Positions 5,611-6,059 of a DNA stretch of 6,059 bases are shown here, one piece after another. The stretch is taken from assembly GCA_015486895.1 (NCBI GenBank), contig WFQT01000353.1:1-6059 (forward strand), read 5' to 3'. The DNA is from Anaerolineae bacterium. Lineage in GTDB: Bacteria > Chloroflexota > Anaerolineae > JAADDB01. A program made the translations under genes and the position numbers. The notes beneath the pieces were generated by a model, which did not search any database, was not told where the DNA came from, and saw only the letters and a program-made list of their open reading frames with translations. How positions within the stretch are numbered: the stretch's first letter is position 1; every line of letters starts with the position of its first letter.

Positions 5611-6059
5611 ATGCGAAGAAGAGTCCTATTTGTTTGTGTGATGCTGCTCACTGTATGGAGTTTTGCCGACGCGACCTTTGCTGGCACGGTATACACGAAC
5701 GATAGCGGTGTAACGGCACAGGCATTCCGTATTGTCTTCTCCGAACCGGTCACGATCACCAGCTTCGGTGGAGCATTCACAAAACAAGAGCCGGAAGGCA
5801 AAGCAAGCGAGTTCGTATTCAGCGGCAGCGAGGCGAAGACATGGGACACCTTCTGGCTCTCCTGGTCACCGAAATCAGCTAGCGTGCTCAAAACAGAATG
5901 GCTGGTGGACGTGCCGGGATCGATGAATGTCACAGTCATCTCGCATACGCGTAGTGAGACGTTTGAGGCGAAGCTCGTGGCTGCTGATGGAGACGCGATT
6001 CCCTGTACGATCACGCGAACCGTCTCGCAGGAGCAGGTCCCATTTGTCGTGCAGTACCA
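5611..6059 (+). CDS. Secreted protein, N-terminal part, paralogous to the protein encoded at 712-3282
   Basis: An open frame of 149 complete codons runs off the right edge. ATG 5611 follows GAGGTG (5597-5602) by 8 nt; the adjacent in-frame GTG at 5608 is an alternative that adds one residue. Residues 1-24 form a Sec signal peptide (MRRR, hydrophobic 5-18, cleavage near ADA21 or TFA24). The mature part is a beta-rich module homologous to the leftward gene. Residues 30-98 align without gaps to residues 32-100 there, with 23 of 69 identical, including NDxG, FS, TxT, FxFxG, SWxP and EW. Residues 115-149 align to the same-numbered residues with 12 of 35 identical, including TR at 135-136 and PF at 144-145. 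The visible part stops just before the point where PKD-like modules begin in the paralogue. What follows is unknown, so enzymatic function cannot be inferred. Composition is GC-richer, like the 5' part of the paralogue. Confidence 0.88.
   Translation, partial: MRRRVLFVCVMLLTVWSFADATFAGTVYTNDSGVTAQAFRIVFSEPVTITSFGGAFTKQEPEGKASEFVFSGSEAKTWDTFWLSWSPKSASVLKTEWLVDVPGSMNVTVISHTRSETFEAKLVAADGDAIPCTITRTVSQEQVPFVVQY

Noticed and set aside
5550..6014. 154-codon minus-strand open frame opposite the right-hand secreted protein
   Set aside because: The plus-strand frame has a signal peptide, a ribosome-binding site and clear homology to the other secreted protein. The opposite frame is its shadow.

Overview
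The window is bacterial DNA of mixed base composition, roughly 50% GC overall with AT-rich stretches. It has Sec-type signal peptides, Shine-Dalgarno sites and sigma70-like promoters. Nothing in it fixes the species. A free-living environmental bacterium that exports multidomain glycan-active proteins is the best guess. There are no rRNA or tRNA genes, CRISPR repeats or recognisable insertion-sequence ends.

Layout, left to right. Positions 1-530 (minus strand) hold the N-terminal 176 codons of a classical short-chain dehydrogenase/reductase, cut by the window edge. Positions 712-3282 (minus) encode an 856-residue secreted protein. It consists of a signal peptide, an N-terminal beta-rich module, two PKD-like modules, a clan GH-A-like TIM barrel closest in motifs to GH113, and a C-terminal carbohydrate-binding-like beta-sandwich. 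Its probable promoter, TTGACG-17-TATACT, leaves almost no leader. Positions 3283-3831 carry no firm gene. They hold that promoter, a coding-like 3' relic, two candidate promoters for the next operon and an inverted repeat that looks like an operator. Positions 3832-5527 (plus) are a complete two-gene AbiE toxin-antitoxin/abortive-infection operon (abiEi antitoxin-repressor, abiEii nucleotidyltransferase toxin) with an 11-nt overlap. From 5611 to the right edge (plus) is the start of a second secreted protein.

The most interesting point is that the two secreted proteins are paralogous. The N-terminal module of the leftward gene and that of the rightward gene align without gaps over 69 residues with 23 identities, then over a further 35 residues with 12 identities. 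The AbiE cassette therefore sits between two divergent members of one secreted-protein family. The leftward gene is compositionally mosaic: GC-rich over the shared N-terminal module and AT-rich over much of the catalytic and C-terminal part. This suggests that a conserved export/surface module was joined to an acquired catalytic half.

The AbiE genes themselves look ordinary and intact. Their promoter region carries a 13-bp inverted repeat (12 of 13 matching), one arm over the -10 box and the other over the first codons. This fits the autorepression known for AbiEi proteins. I see no functional link between the toxin-antitoxin pair and the secreted proteins beyond position.
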